From positions 1 through 64,000 of the forward strand of contig JARLGM010000009.1 in assembly GCA_031292755.1 (NCBI GenBank): a stretch of DNA of 64,000 nt, in the 5' to 3' direction. The position numbers and the translations under genes are program-made. A model generated the notes under the pieces. That model was not told the origin of the DNA, made no database searches, and saw nothing but the letters and a program-made list of their open reading frames with translations. Positions 56,126 through 64,000 of the stretch are shown in pieces (the stretch's first letter is position 1; each line of letters starts with the position of its first letter). This DNA is from Candidatus Sulfopaludibacter sp. GTDB taxonomy: Bacteria > Acidobacteriota > Terriglobia > Bryobacterales > Bryobacteraceae.

Positions 56126-57046
56126 ATGGCAACTATGGATGCCGTTGCCGCCGTACGGGAATTCAACCGCTTTTACACCCGCCGGATCGGGGTGCTTCGC
56201 GAACATCTCTCGGAGAGCCCTTTCTCGCTGGCCCAGGCGCGCGTTTTGTATGAACTCGCGCACAAACCGCGGGTGACCGCCGGCGAATTGGCCCGCGAAC
56301 TCGACCTGGATGCCGGATACCTCAGCCGCATCGTCACTGGTTTTGAAAAGCGCAGGCTCATCGCCCGCGAACGGTCCAAGACCGACGCGCGCCAATCGCA
56401 CCTGCGGCTCACCGCCGCGGGACGAGCCGCCTTCCGCCCCCTCGACAAACAATCCACCCGGGAGGTGAACGCCATGCTGGCTCCCCTGGCGCCCCCGGAA
56501 CAGGCGCGCCTGGTGGATGCCATGGCGGCCATCGAAGAACTGCTGGCGCCGGCCGAGGCCCGGGACGCTCCACTTATTCTGCGGCCGCCGCGGCCGGGCG
56601 ATATGGGCTGGGTGATCCATCGCCACGGCGCGCTGTACGCCCAGGAGTACCACTGGGACGCAACCTTCGAATCGCTGGTGGCTGGCATCGTGGCTGAATT
56701 CGTGAAGAAGTTCGACGCGCGGCGCGAAGCCTGTTGGATGGCCGAGATGCGCGGCGCCGTCGCCGGCTGCGTTTTTCTGGTCCGGCAATCGGCCGGCGTG
56801 GCGAAACTGCGCCTGCTGCTGGTGGAACCCTGGGCGCGCGGCCACGGCATCGGCCAGCGGCTGGTGGCCGGGTGCATTGCCTTCGCCCGCCAATGCGGCT
56901 ACCGGAAGCTGACCCTCTGGACCAACAAGAACCTCCACGCCGCCCGCCATATTTACGAACGCCAGGGCTTTCAACTGGTGAAAGAGGAGCCGCACCACAG
57001 CTTCGGCCACGAGCTGGTGGGCCAGTACTGGGCGCTGAAGCTATAG
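56126..57046 (+). CDS. MarR-type regulator fused to GNAT acetyltransferase
   Basis: A 306-residue fusion. Residues 1-145 form a MarR winged helix (VTAGELARELDLDAGYLSRIVTGFEKRRLIAR) and residues of about 150-306 a GNAT acetyltransferase with the acetyl-CoA loop (LLLVEPWARGHGIGQRLV) and ARHIYERQGFQLVKEE. This is a known architecture of unknown substrate. ATG 56126 is preferred over TTG 56120. It follows gltD by 50 bases but its own promoter is likely. Confidence 0.9.
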   Translation: MATMDAVAAVREFNRFYTRRIGVLREHLSESPFSLAQARVLYELAHKPRVTAGELARELDLDAGYLSRIVTGFEKRRLIARERSKTDARQSHLRLTAAGRAAFRPLDKQSTREVNAMLAPLAPPEQARLVDAMAAIEELLAPAEARDAPLILRPPRPGDMGWVIHRHGALYAQEYHWDATFESLVAGIVAEFVKKFDARREACWMAEMRGAVAGCVFLVRQSAGVAKLRLLLVEPWARGHGIGQRLVAGCIAFARQCGYRKLTLWTNKNLHAARHIYERQGFQLVKEEPHHSFGHELVGQYWALKL

Positions 57047-57090
57047 ATCTGCTGTTAAAGAAAATTCCTCATCCTGCCGATGAATGAGGT

Positions 57091-58422
57091 ATGTATCCGT
57101 ACGGCAGGTTCCTTTCCCTGGCCGCCGCGGCGGTCGCGCTCGCTTCAGCCGGGGACGTACAGACTCCGGCAGCGGGCGCGTCCGCCGGCAAGAGTTTCGT
57201 CGATTGGTCGCCCGCCGACAGGCTTCCGCGCTGGCTGCAGGTGGGAGTCCAGATCCGGGGACGGGTGGAGGCTCCTTCCGGCACATCTGCGTTCAACTCC
57301 GGCTCGGACGGGTATTATCTGAGCCGGATTCGCGTGGATCTGGCGATCGAGCCGGTATCCTGGCTGAGACTGTTCGCTCAGGCGCAGGACGCCCGTGTGG
57401 GCGGATACAACAGCGCGCAGGCGCCTGCCACCATCTACAACCCCATGGACCTGCGTCAGGGCTACGTAGCTGTGGACCACGAAGGTGCGGTTCATGTCCG
57501 CGTGCGGGCCGGCCGCCAGGAACTGCTCTTCGGCGGCGAGCGCGTCATTGGTCCTGCCGATTGGGGCATATCCCGGACATTTGACGCCGTGGACCTGTTG
57601 CTGGACGGCGGCCGGGCAAAGGTGGATCTGTTTGCCGGCTCGCCGGTATTGATCGATAACGCCAGATTCGATCGCCACAAACCCGGAGAGCATCTGTATG
57701 GCGCCTATGGATCGGTCCGCCGCGTTCTTCCCAGCATGGACGTGGAGCCCTACCTGCTGTTCAAGCAGACGCTGCTGGTCAAAAGCGAAACGGCGATAGC
57801 CGGGGATGGCCTGGTCGTCAGTCCCGGTGTCCGGATTTTCGGCAAAGCTCCGGGGCGGCTGGATTACACCGTCGAAGCGCTTTTGCAGCGGGGGTCGTAT
57901 TCCGCGGACACCATTGTTGCCGGGGCGATGAGCTATGTAGCCGGCTGGACGATTCGGAACACCGCGCTCCAGCCCAGAATCAGTCTGGAATACAACTATG
58001 CGTCCGGAGACGGCGCGGGCAAAGATGGCAGGCGCGAAACGTTCGACCAGCTCTATCCGAGCAACCACGGCTATTACGGCATGATCGATCAGTTCGGCTG
58101 GGAAAACCTCAAAAACCGGCGCATGGGTTTCGACTGTGCTCCCTCGAAGCAGCTGAAGTTGCGCGCCGACTTCAACCAGTTCTACCTCGCTACGGTCCAG
58201 GACTCGCTGTATAACTCCAGCGGCAGCGCGGTCGTGCTGAATCGCGGCGCTACCAGCAATCGCATTGGGGCGGAGATCAATGGGGTAGCTCTGTATCAAT
58301 GGTCGAGGATCTGGAAATTCGGCGCGGGATACGGACATTTGTTTGCGGGCAACTATCTGAAACAGTCCAAACTGGGCTTCGGTTACACCTATCCATACCT
58401 GATGTTCTTGGGGAATTATTGA
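57091..58422 (+). CDS. Alginate export family outer-membrane porin
   Basis: A 443-residue outer-membrane beta-barrel of the alginate-export (AlgE-like) family. Seen: signal peptide (1-20), then [35 protein letters not shown] and a late barrel strand ending in LMFLGNY. In this phylum such porins are widespread and not limited to alginate. The ribosome site AATGAGGT runs into the ATG, so spacing is short and the exact start may shift. The chemoreceptor gene follows 11 bases later. Confidence 0.82.
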   Translation: MYPYGRFLSLAAAAVALASAGDVQTPAAGASAGKSFVDWSPADRLPRWLQVGVQIRGRVEAPSGTSAFNSGSDGYYLSRIRVDLAIEPVSWLRLFAQAQDARVGGYNSAQAPATIYNPMDLRQGYVAVDHEGAVHVRVRAGRQELLFGGERVIGPADWGISRTFDAVDLLLDGGRAKVDLFAGSPVLIDNARFDRHKPGEHLYGAYGSVRRVLPSMDVEPYLLFKQTLLVKSETAIAGDGLVVSPGVRIFGKAPGRLDYTVEALLQRGSYSADTIVAGAMSYVAGWTIRNTALQPRISLEYNYASGDGAGKDGRRETFDQLYPSNHGYYGMIDQFGWENLKNRRMGFDCAPSKQLKLRADFNQFYLATVQDSLYNSSGSAVVLNRGATSNRIGAEINGVALYQWSRIWKFGAGYGHLFAGNYLKQSKLGFGYTYPYLMFLGNY

Positions 58423-58433
58423 TTGGGGAAAAG

Positions 58434-59861
58434 ATGACGATTGGAAAGAAGATCTACCTGAGTTTCGCCGGAGCCTTGGGCATCGGGATTCTTACGGCGG
58501 CGGTCGGGTTCTCGACCATCGGCCAATTAGGGCAGACCGTGGATAAACTCGTCCACTCAAACGCCCGGAAGCAGTTCCTCGCCGGCCAGATGGAGTTGGC
58601 TGTCACGAACGTGCTTGCCATTGAACGGGGAGTCGAAGTCCGCGCCTTTACCAAAGATGCCGGGGCAATCGAAGAGCTGAACCGCGAGTTCACGGACAAT
58701 TATGCCGGCCTGATGAGGAATATTCAGGAATTCCGGCAGTTGATCACGACCGAGCAAGGTCGAAAGCTCATTGAAGAATTGGCCGGCACGTCCGAATCGA
58801 TGGTCGCGCTTCATCAGGAAGTCTATAAGCTCGCAGCCTCCGGAAATGCGGAAGCCGCCGCGGCTGTCGCAAAGGAGAAAATGGTGCCCATCGTGCAACA
58901 CGCCGGGCAGACTGCGCACAGCCTGCTGGATCAACAAAGCGATCTGATGGCAAAGGTGATTGAAGCTACCGCCGCGGATGTAACCAGCGACCGCAGGCTG
59001 ATGGTCACTATGGCCGTTTTATTACTGCTGGTGGGAGCGGTAATCGTAGCGGTGGTCAGGCGTATCAACACTGATTTGCAACAGACCGCAGAGGAACTGG
59101 GAGAAAGCGCGGCGCAGGTGGCCAGCGCAGCCGGACAGGTCGCATCCACCAGCCAATCGGTGGCGCAGGGTGCCAGCCAGCAAGCCGCATCGCTGCAAGA
59201 GACTTCTTCGGCCAGCGAGGAGATCCGCGCCATGTCGCGCGAGAGTCTCCTAAAGACCGAGTCCGCCGCCGGGCTGGTGAACCGTTCGCAACAGACATTC
59301 GGCGAAACCAACGGCAAGCTGGAGCAGATGATCGTGGCGATGGACGGCATCAGTTCCTCCAGCTCGAAGATATCCAAGATCATCAAGGTGATCGATGAGA
59401 TTGCCTTCCAGACCAACATCCTGGCACTGAATGCCGCGGTGGAAGCCGCGCGGGCCGGCGAGGCCGGCATGGGTTTTGCCGTGGTGGCCGATGAGGTGCG
59501 CAATCTGGCGCAGCGCTGTGCCCAGGCAGCGGGAGACACTTCCTCGCTGATCGAGGAGTCGATCGCCAAATCCAGCGACGGCAAGGTGAAAGTCGATGAA
59601 GTGGCCAGCGCCATCCGCAGGGTCACCGGCGAATCCGGCCAGATCAAGACATTGGTGGAAGAAGTCAGCGCGGGCAGCCAGGCCCAAACCCGCGGGGTCG
59701 AGCAGGTGGCCCAGGCGGTATCGCAAATGGAGCAAGTCACGCAGAGTTCGGCAGCCAGCGCCGAAGAAGGAGCGGCAGCCGCGGAGGAGCTGACGGCCCA
59801 ATCCCAGGCGATGAAGAGTGTCGTGGACCGGCTGGCGTCGATGGTCGGGGTGGGCGCCTGA
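58434..59861 (+). CDS. Methyl-accepting chemotaxis protein
   Basis: A 475-residue chemoreceptor: membrane helix (about 8-30), a four-helix periplasmic domain (about 31-185), second helix (about 187-208) and a long cytoplasmic coiled coil whose tip is highly conserved ([20 protein letters not shown]). The HAMP domain is short or degenerate. ATG 58434 has GGGGAAAAG upstream. It forms an operon with the porin, which suggests sensing of what the porin takes in. Confidence 0.93.
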   Translation: MTIGKKIYLSFAGALGIGILTAAVGFSTIGQLGQTVDKLVHSNARKQFLAGQMELAVTNVLAIERGVEVRAFTKDAGAIEELNREFTDNYAGLMRNIQEFRQLITTEQGRKLIEELAGTSESMVALHQEVYKLAASGNAEAAAAVAKEKMVPIVQHAGQTAHSLLDQQSDLMAKVIEATAADVTSDRRLMVTMAVLLLLVGAVIVAVVRRINTDLQQTAEELGESAAQVASAAGQVASTSQSVAQGASQQAASLQETSSASEEIRAMSRESLLKTESAAGLVNRSQQTFGETNGKLEQMIVAMDGISSSSSKISKIIKVIDEIAFQTNILALNAAVEAARAGEAGMGFAVVADEVRNLAQRCAQAAGDTSSLIEESIAKSSDGKVKVDEVASAIRRVTGESGQIKTLVEEVSAGSQAQTRGVEQVAQAVSQMEQVTQSSAASAEEGAAAAEELTAQSQAMKSVVDRLASMVGVGA

Positions 59862-59876
59862 GCCTTTCGGGCGGCC

Positions 59877-60608
59877 TCAGATCCGTCCGAACTTGGCCAC
59901 CGCCTCCTTGATCGACTTGTACTTTTCGATAAACGGCAGCATGGTGTGTTCGGTGTTGTCGAGGTCCTCGGCCTTCTTCAGAACCTCGGCCGCGTGACCT
60001 CGCGGCACCACGGCGACTCCGTCTTCGTCCGCCGCGACGATATCGCCTGCGTTGACACGCACGCCCGCGCAGGTCACCGGCATGTTCACGCCGGCAAAGC
60101 GATAGTGATTGATGGTGGTGGACGGAGCCACGCCCCGGCTGAACACCGGGAATTGCAGCCTGCGGATCTGCGGCGTATCGCGTACCCCGCCATCCACCAC
60201 TGCTCCGGCCAGCCCGCGATATTTCATCGCCGTGGCCATCAGCGCGCCGATTCCCGCATAATCGCCGCCATCTTCGAGAACCATCACGTACACCGACCCC
60301 GGCTTGGCGTTATCGATGGCGTCCAACATGCCCTCCGACGCCCTCGCGCCTTCCTTGTGCTCTTCCTTCTTCAAAAGCACCGTCACTGCCGGGCCGGCAA
60401 ACTTCGTGGTATTCAGGGGCCGCATTTCGTGCGACATATACGCCTTCTGGCCGTACAGTTGCTCCATGGCATCGGCCACCGACGCCACCTCCACCGTGCG
60501 GAAACCTTCCATTAACGGATCGCCTGCCGGCTGTGCCATCAGGCGCGCCGCCAGCCACACTCCGGCGGCCGCTACCGCCGCTACCGTCATCCATACCGTG
60601 CGTTTCAT
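59877..60608 (-). CDS. RraA-like/HMG aldolase family protein with signal peptide
   Basis: A 243-residue RraA-fold protein. Such proteins are either RNase E regulators or class II aldolases/decarboxylases. Seen: VASVADAMEQLYG, GAVVDGGVRDTPQIRRLQFPVF (the conserved Gly/Asp-rich loop with Arg and Asp) and DIVAADEDGVAVVP. An N-terminal signal or anchor (about 1-25) points to periplasmic enzyme rather than RNase control. It is downstream of a lactate permease, so a small-acid aldolase is plausible. Confidence 0.82.
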   Translation of the reverse strand: MKRTVWMTVAAVAAAGVWLAARLMAQPAGDPLMEGFRTVEVASVADAMEQLYGQKAYMSHEMRPLNTTKFAGPAVTVLLKKEEHKEGARASEGMLDAIDNAKPGSVYVMVLEDGGDYAGIGALMATAMKYRGLAGAVVDGGVRDTPQIRRLQFPVFSRGVAPSTTINHYRFAGVNMPVTCAGVRVNAGDIVAADEDGVAVVPRGHAAEVLKKAEDLDNTEHTMLPFIEKYKSIKEAVAKFGRI

Positions 60609-60621
60609 GCTGACCTCCTGC

Positions 60622-62289
60622 TCACCGGCCGAACTTCAAAAATTGGTGGCCCTGCGGAATCGCGGCCGGAAAAACGTACGCGTACATCAGCACAATCAAT
60701 CCCACCAGCGCCATCAGCGCCAGGCTGTGTTTCAGCACCGCTCGAAACAGCGCGCCTTCCTGGCCCTCCTGTCCCGTTACCGCGCATCCGATTACCAGCG
60801 ATTGCGCCGCCACCATTTTGCCCATCACGCCGCCCGCGCTATTGGCCGCGCCCATCAGGATCGGGCTGAGCCCCAGCTTATTCGCGGTGATCACCTGGAG
60901 GCTGCCGAACAGCGCGTTCGATCCCGCGTCGGTCCCGCTGAGCGAAACGCCCAGCCATCCGATCATGGTTCCGAAAAACGGAAACAGCACGCCGGTGTGC
61001 GCCATGGCCATTCCCATGGTCGCGTCCATCCCGCAGTAACGCGTGATGTAGCCCACGCCCAGCATCGCCATAATCGCCACCAGGCTCCACTTGAGCCGCT
61101 CCAGCGAGCCGAAAAACACGCGCATCGTGCGTTTCAGCGAAAGGCCGGCCAAAGGTCCCGCGATCAGTCCCGCGATGAAGGTCCCGGTGCCCGCGGTGGA
61201 TAACCAGGAGACGTCGAACAGCGCGGGCTCGGCGTATGCTTTAGCCACCACCGGCGGCGTGCGGACCACCATCATGTGCAGCCCCGGCACCGGCTGCTTG
61301 TAAGACACCTTGTCCAGGACCGCACTCACCGAGGGCAGCCCCCACACCACTACGAACGCTGCCAGCAGCAGGAACGGCGACCACGCCAGCACGATGCGCC
61401 CCGCCGTCAACTGCTCATGCTTCTGTTTCTTCACCGCGGCGCCTTCTCCCTCATAGCGCCAGGAGGTTTTCGGACTCCAGACGTATTTGAAAAAAACGGC
61501 CAGCAGCAGCAGCGTGCCGATACCCCCGATAATGTCCACCAGCGAAGCATTCACGTAGTTCGACCAGAAGAACTGGATGCCGCCGAAGGAGATTCCGCAC
61601 GCCAGAAGTCCGGGCCACACCTCCAGGGTTTGGCGGCGATTGCAGAACACGCGGATCAGCCAGAAGGGAAGCACCAGTGTGGTCAGCGGCAGAATGCGGC
61701 CGATCATGGCGCTGAAGTCCGCTTCGCTCAGGCCGGTCACCGCCACCAGCGTGCGCACCGGGTTGCCCAAGCCTCCGTACGCGACCGGCGCGGAATTGGC
61801 GATCAGGCACAGCAGCGCGGTCTGGAACGGCGGGAATCCCAGCCCGATCATCATGGCGCCGCTCACCGCGACGGGCGCGCCCCCGCCGCCCGCGCCTTCC
61901 AGTAGCGCCCCGAAGGCGAAGGCGATCAACAGCACTTGCAGGCGGCGGTCGTCGGAAATATCGCCGATCGACTGCTTGACAACTTCGAACTGTCCGGACT
62001 CGACGGAGATGTCATAGACAAACACCGCCGCCACCACGATCCAGGCGATGCGGAACCAGCCGAACACCAGTCCATCGGCCACGGCGCCGGCCACCATCAG
62101 AGCCGGCATGTGGAACACCCCCAGGGCCACCGCCACCGCCGCCACGAAAGCGTAGACCGCCGCGCGCCACGCCGGAGCGCGCCGCACCGCCAGGAAGTAA
62201 AAGAGGGTACAGACCGGAACCGCGGCCGCCAAAGCGGATAGCCAGGGATTCCCTAACGGGTCGAAGTTCTGCAGCCACGGCTGGTTCAT
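60622..62289 (-). CDS. lctP: L-lactate permease family transporter (LctP)
   Basis: A 555-residue polytopic protein with 12 or more helices from the LctP family of lactate/glycolate carriers. Seen: DPLGNPWLSALAAAVPV, LLEGAGGGGAPVAVSGAMMIGLGF, the ANSAPVAYGGLGNPVRTL motif and SLSGTDAGSNALFGSLQ. The order permease then RraA-like gene, 13 bases apart, suggests shared use of a hydroxy acid. Substrate may be glycolate or another hydroxy acid. Confidence 0.9.
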   Translation of the reverse strand: MNQPWLQNFDPLGNPWLSALAAAVPVCTLFYFLAVRRAPAWRAAVYAFVAAVAVALGVFHMPALMVAGAVADGLVFGWFRIAWIVVAAVFVYDISVESGQFEVVKQSIGDISDDRRLQVLLIAFAFGALLEGAGGGGAPVAVSGAMMIGLGFPPFQTALLCLIANSAPVAYGGLGNPVRTLVAVTGLSEADFSAMIGRILPLTTLVLPFWLIRVFCNRRQTLEVWPGLLACGISFGGIQFFWSNYVNASLVDIIGGIGTLLLLAVFFKYVWSPKTSWRYEGEGAAVKKQKHEQLTAGRIVLAWSPFLLLAAFVVVWGLPSVSAVLDKVSYKQPVPGLHMMVVRTPPVVAKAYAEPALFDVSWLSTAGTGTFIAGLIAGPLAGLSLKRTMRVFFGSLERLKWSLVAIMAMLGVGYITRYCGMDATMGMAMAHTGVLFPFFGTMIGWLGVSLSGTDAGSNALFGSLQVITANKLGLSPILMGAANSAGGVMGKMVAAQSLVIGCAVTGQEGQEGALFRAVLKHSLALMALVGLIVLMYAYVFPAAIPQGHQFLKFGR

Positions 62290-62298
62290 CCGGATCCC

Positions 62299-63444
62299 CT
62301 ATTGCGCGCGCGCGAACACGATGCACACTGGCGCGCCTACGTCCACCGAATCGCCGGTGGGTGTCAAACGGCCGGTCTTGGGCTCGATTTTGAAGGTCGC
62401 GATGTTGTCCGAGTCCTGGTGAGCCGCAAGCAGAAACGCGCCCGTCGGATCGATGGCGAAACTGCGCGGCGTCTTGCCGCCGGAAGGGATTCCGTCCACC
62501 AGGGTCAGCTTGCCGCTGGGGCCGTCGATATGGAAGAGCGCAATCGTATTGTTGCCGCGGTTGGAGCCATAGAGGAACTTGCCATTCGGATGCGCGGCGA
62601 TCTCCGCCGTGCTCTTCGGGCCGGTAGCGCCGGCGGGCAGAGTGGAGACAGTCTGCACTTCGTCCAGTTTGCCGTGGGCCGCGTCCCAGCGGAACGCGGT
62701 CACCGTGCAGGCCATCTCGCTGATCACGTAGACGAATTTGCCGTTGGTGCTGAAGGCCAGGTGCCGCGGTCCCGAGCCGGGCGCCACTGTGCCGAACGGC
62801 GGATCGTTGGGCGTGATCGCGCCTTTGGCGGCGTCCAGCCGGAATACCAGAATCTTGTCCAGGCCCAGGTCCGCCAGCAGCATGAATTTGTTGTCCGGGG
62901 AAAGATTCGCCGAGTGCGCATGCGGGCCGCTCTGGCGCTGCTTGTCCACGCTGCTCCCCGTGTCCTGCACGCTCCATGCCGCCTCGCCCAGCGATCCGTC
63001 TTCTTTCACCGGAAAAGCGGCCGCGCTGCCGTTGTTGTAATTGGCGGCGAACACCCACTTGCCGGTTTTGTCCACCGAGACATGGCACGGTCCCGAGCCT
63101 TTCGAAGAGACCGAGTTCAGCAGCTTCAACTGGCCGCTGGCCGGATCGATGGCGAAGGCGCTCACCATGCCGTTGCCGTTCTCATTGGCCGCGTACAGGT
63201 ACTTCTGATTCGGGTGCACGGCCAGAAAAGACGGATTGCTGGTTTCGGCGGCCAGAGCGCCGCTGGCGAGTTTGCCGGTCTTGGGATCGAACCGGTAAAC
63301 GTAAATGCCCTTGCTTTTCTGGCGCGTGTAGGTGCCGGCGTAGGCGAACCATCCGCCCTTGGCCGGTTGCGGGCTCGCGCCCGTCAACAGTCCGGCCGAT
63401 CCGGCCGAACAGAGGAGGAGTCTGGCGAATCGTGTGGAGCGCAT
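62299..63444 (-). CDS. Exported lactonase family seven-bladed propeller (6-phosphogluconolactonase-like)
   Basis: A 381-residue lactonase-family propeller like Pgl. Seen: WFAYAGTYTRQKSKGIYVY, NPSFLAVHPNQKYLYAANE, SGPCHVSVDKTGKWVFAANYN and SGPRHLAFSTNGKFVYVISE, the repeating blades with their catalytic-site His and Glu-like positions. The N-terminus is an export signal, so it probably acts on an extracellular or periplasmic sugar lactone. The ATG 63444 is chosen because the frame upstream lacks a signal. It abuts the lactate permease. Confidence 0.88.
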   Translation of the reverse strand: MRSTRFARLLLCSAGSAGLLTGASPQPAKGGWFAYAGTYTRQKSKGIYVYRFDPKTGKLASGALAAETSNPSFLAVHPNQKYLYAANENGNGMVSAFAIDPASGQLKLLNSVSSKGSGPCHVSVDKTGKWVFAANYNNGSAAAFPVKEDGSLGEAAWSVQDTGSSVDKQRQSGPHAHSANLSPDNKFMLLADLGLDKILVFRLDAAKGAITPNDPPFGTVAPGSGPRHLAFSTNGKFVYVISEMACTVTAFRWDAAHGKLDEVQTVSTLPAGATGPKSTAEIAAHPNGKFLYGSNRGNNTIALFHIDGPSGKLTLVDGIPSGGKTPRSFAIDPTGAFLLAAHQDSDNIATFKIEPKTGRLTPTGDSVDVGAPVCIVFARAQ

Positions 63445-63526
63445 AAGAAACCGCGAGTCTAGCACACACCAATCGCGAAGGCGCACCCATTGCAGGCGAG
63501 CACTCACCCGGATAAGCTAATCTCTC

Positions 63527-64000
63527 ATGCGGACCCTTCTGCTGTTGGCCACGGCCACGATGCTTCAGGCGCAGCACTACGATGCCACCTGGGAGTCGCT
63601 CGATCGGCGCCCGACGCCCGCGTGGTTCACCGGCGCCAAATTCGGCATCTTCATCCATTGGGGCGTTTACTCGGTGCCCGCCTATGCACCCGTGATCCCC
63701 GGTAAGCTGGCGTACGCCGAATGGTACTGGAATGCACTGACCAACGGGCGAAAGCCCGGAGCCAGGGATCCCGTGCAGACCGGAACCTGGGCCTTTCATC
63801 AACTGCGCTACGGCGCGGACTTTCCCTATCAGGATTTCGCCGCGCAATTCCGCGCCGAGCTGTTCGATCCCGACCATTGGGCCGACGTCTTCCAGCGCTC
63901 CGGCGCCAGGTATGTGGTGCTGACGTCGAAACATCACGAAGGGTTTGCGTTGTGGCCCAGCAAAGAAGCTTCGGCCACCTGGGGGAGGCCGTGGAATGCC
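63527..64000 (+). CDS. Alpha-L-fucosidase GH29, 5' part only
   Basis: The window ends inside this gene; 158 codons are visible. A signal peptide (MRTLLLLATATMLQAQ) is followed by WFTGAKFGIFIHWGVYSVPA and YVVLTSKHHEGFALWPSK, the characteristic N-terminal motifs of GH29 fucosidases. The catalytic Asp lies further downstream and cannot be checked. Confidence 0.93.
   Translation, partial: MRTLLLLATATMLQAQHYDATWESLDRRPTPAWFTGAKFGIFIHWGVYSVPAYAPVIPGKLAYAEWYWNALTNGRKPGARDPVQTGTWAFHQLRYGADFPYQDFAAQFRAELFDPDHWADVFQRSGARYVVLTSKHHEGFALWPSKEASATWGRPWNA

Noticed and set aside
59858-59880. CTGAG/CTCAG hairpin between the convergent chemoreceptor and RraA genes as a bidirectional terminator.
   Set aside because: The stem is only about five perfect pairs with a mismatched interior and no T-run.

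Overview
The window is high-GC chromosomal DNA with no insertion sequence, tRNA, rRNA or CRISPR array that I can see. Several things point to an acidobacterium of the Solibacter/Bryobacterales type: a very large TonB-dependent receptor with an N-terminal carboxypeptidase-regulatory domain, many Tat- or Sec-exported sugar and lactone enzymes, a hydroxysqualene dehydroxylase (hopanoid pathway), an IPT/TIG protein, a GerW/YtfJ homologue outside Firmicutes, and a mixed GTG/TTG/ATG start repertoire. This placement is inference from gene content; there is no rRNA in the window.

Layout. 0.1-6.4 kb: a GerW-like protein, two Tat-exported enolase-superfamily enzymes, a GH43 lipoprotein glycosidase and an FAD-dependent halogenase/monooxygenase-like protein. 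6.4-34.2 kb: an extracellular contractile injection system (eCIS, Afp/PVC/MAC-like). Seventeen tightly packed minus-strand genes run from a DUF4255 tail terminator at 31.7 kb to a DUF4157 cargo protein at 6.4 kb, with the AAA+ ATPase divergent at 32.1 kb. It has two sheath proteins (one enlarged to 1159 aa by a tandem repeat), two tube proteins, a LysM protein, a hub and spike encoded separately, gp25, baseplate J, a beta-propeller-fused tail protein, two paralogous Cys-rich proteins, a possible tape-measure protein and the cargo. I found no PAAR tip gene. 34.2-40.3 kb: an orphan winged-helix protein, a b561-like/YceI pair, hpnE, glutaminyl cyclotransferase, an M23 peptidase and an orphan ABC-2 permease. 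40.4-49.1 kb: the TonB receptor, secreted hypotheticals, a Flp pilin, a 6S RNA (not an ORF, recognised from conserved motifs) and a TPR protein. 49.0-57.0 kb: a 36-residue membrane peptide and a GltC-like LysR regulator divergent from gltB-gltD with a good promoter, then a MarR-GNAT fusion. 57.1-64.0 kb: alginate-export porin plus chemoreceptor, RraA-like protein, L-lactate permease, lactonase and the start of a GH29 alpha-L-fucosidase.

How it fits together. The eCIS genes should build a phage-tail-like particle: tubes inside sheaths, capped by DUF4255, baseplate gp25/J/tail protein around the hub and spike, and a DUF4157 protein as loaded cargo. The least explained parts are the two Cys-rich paralogues, the repeat-decorated sheath, the propeller fusion and the unassigned C-terminal domain of the cargo. 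The rest suggests a heterotroph that degrades plant or microbial polysaccharides and assimilates ammonia through GOGAT.
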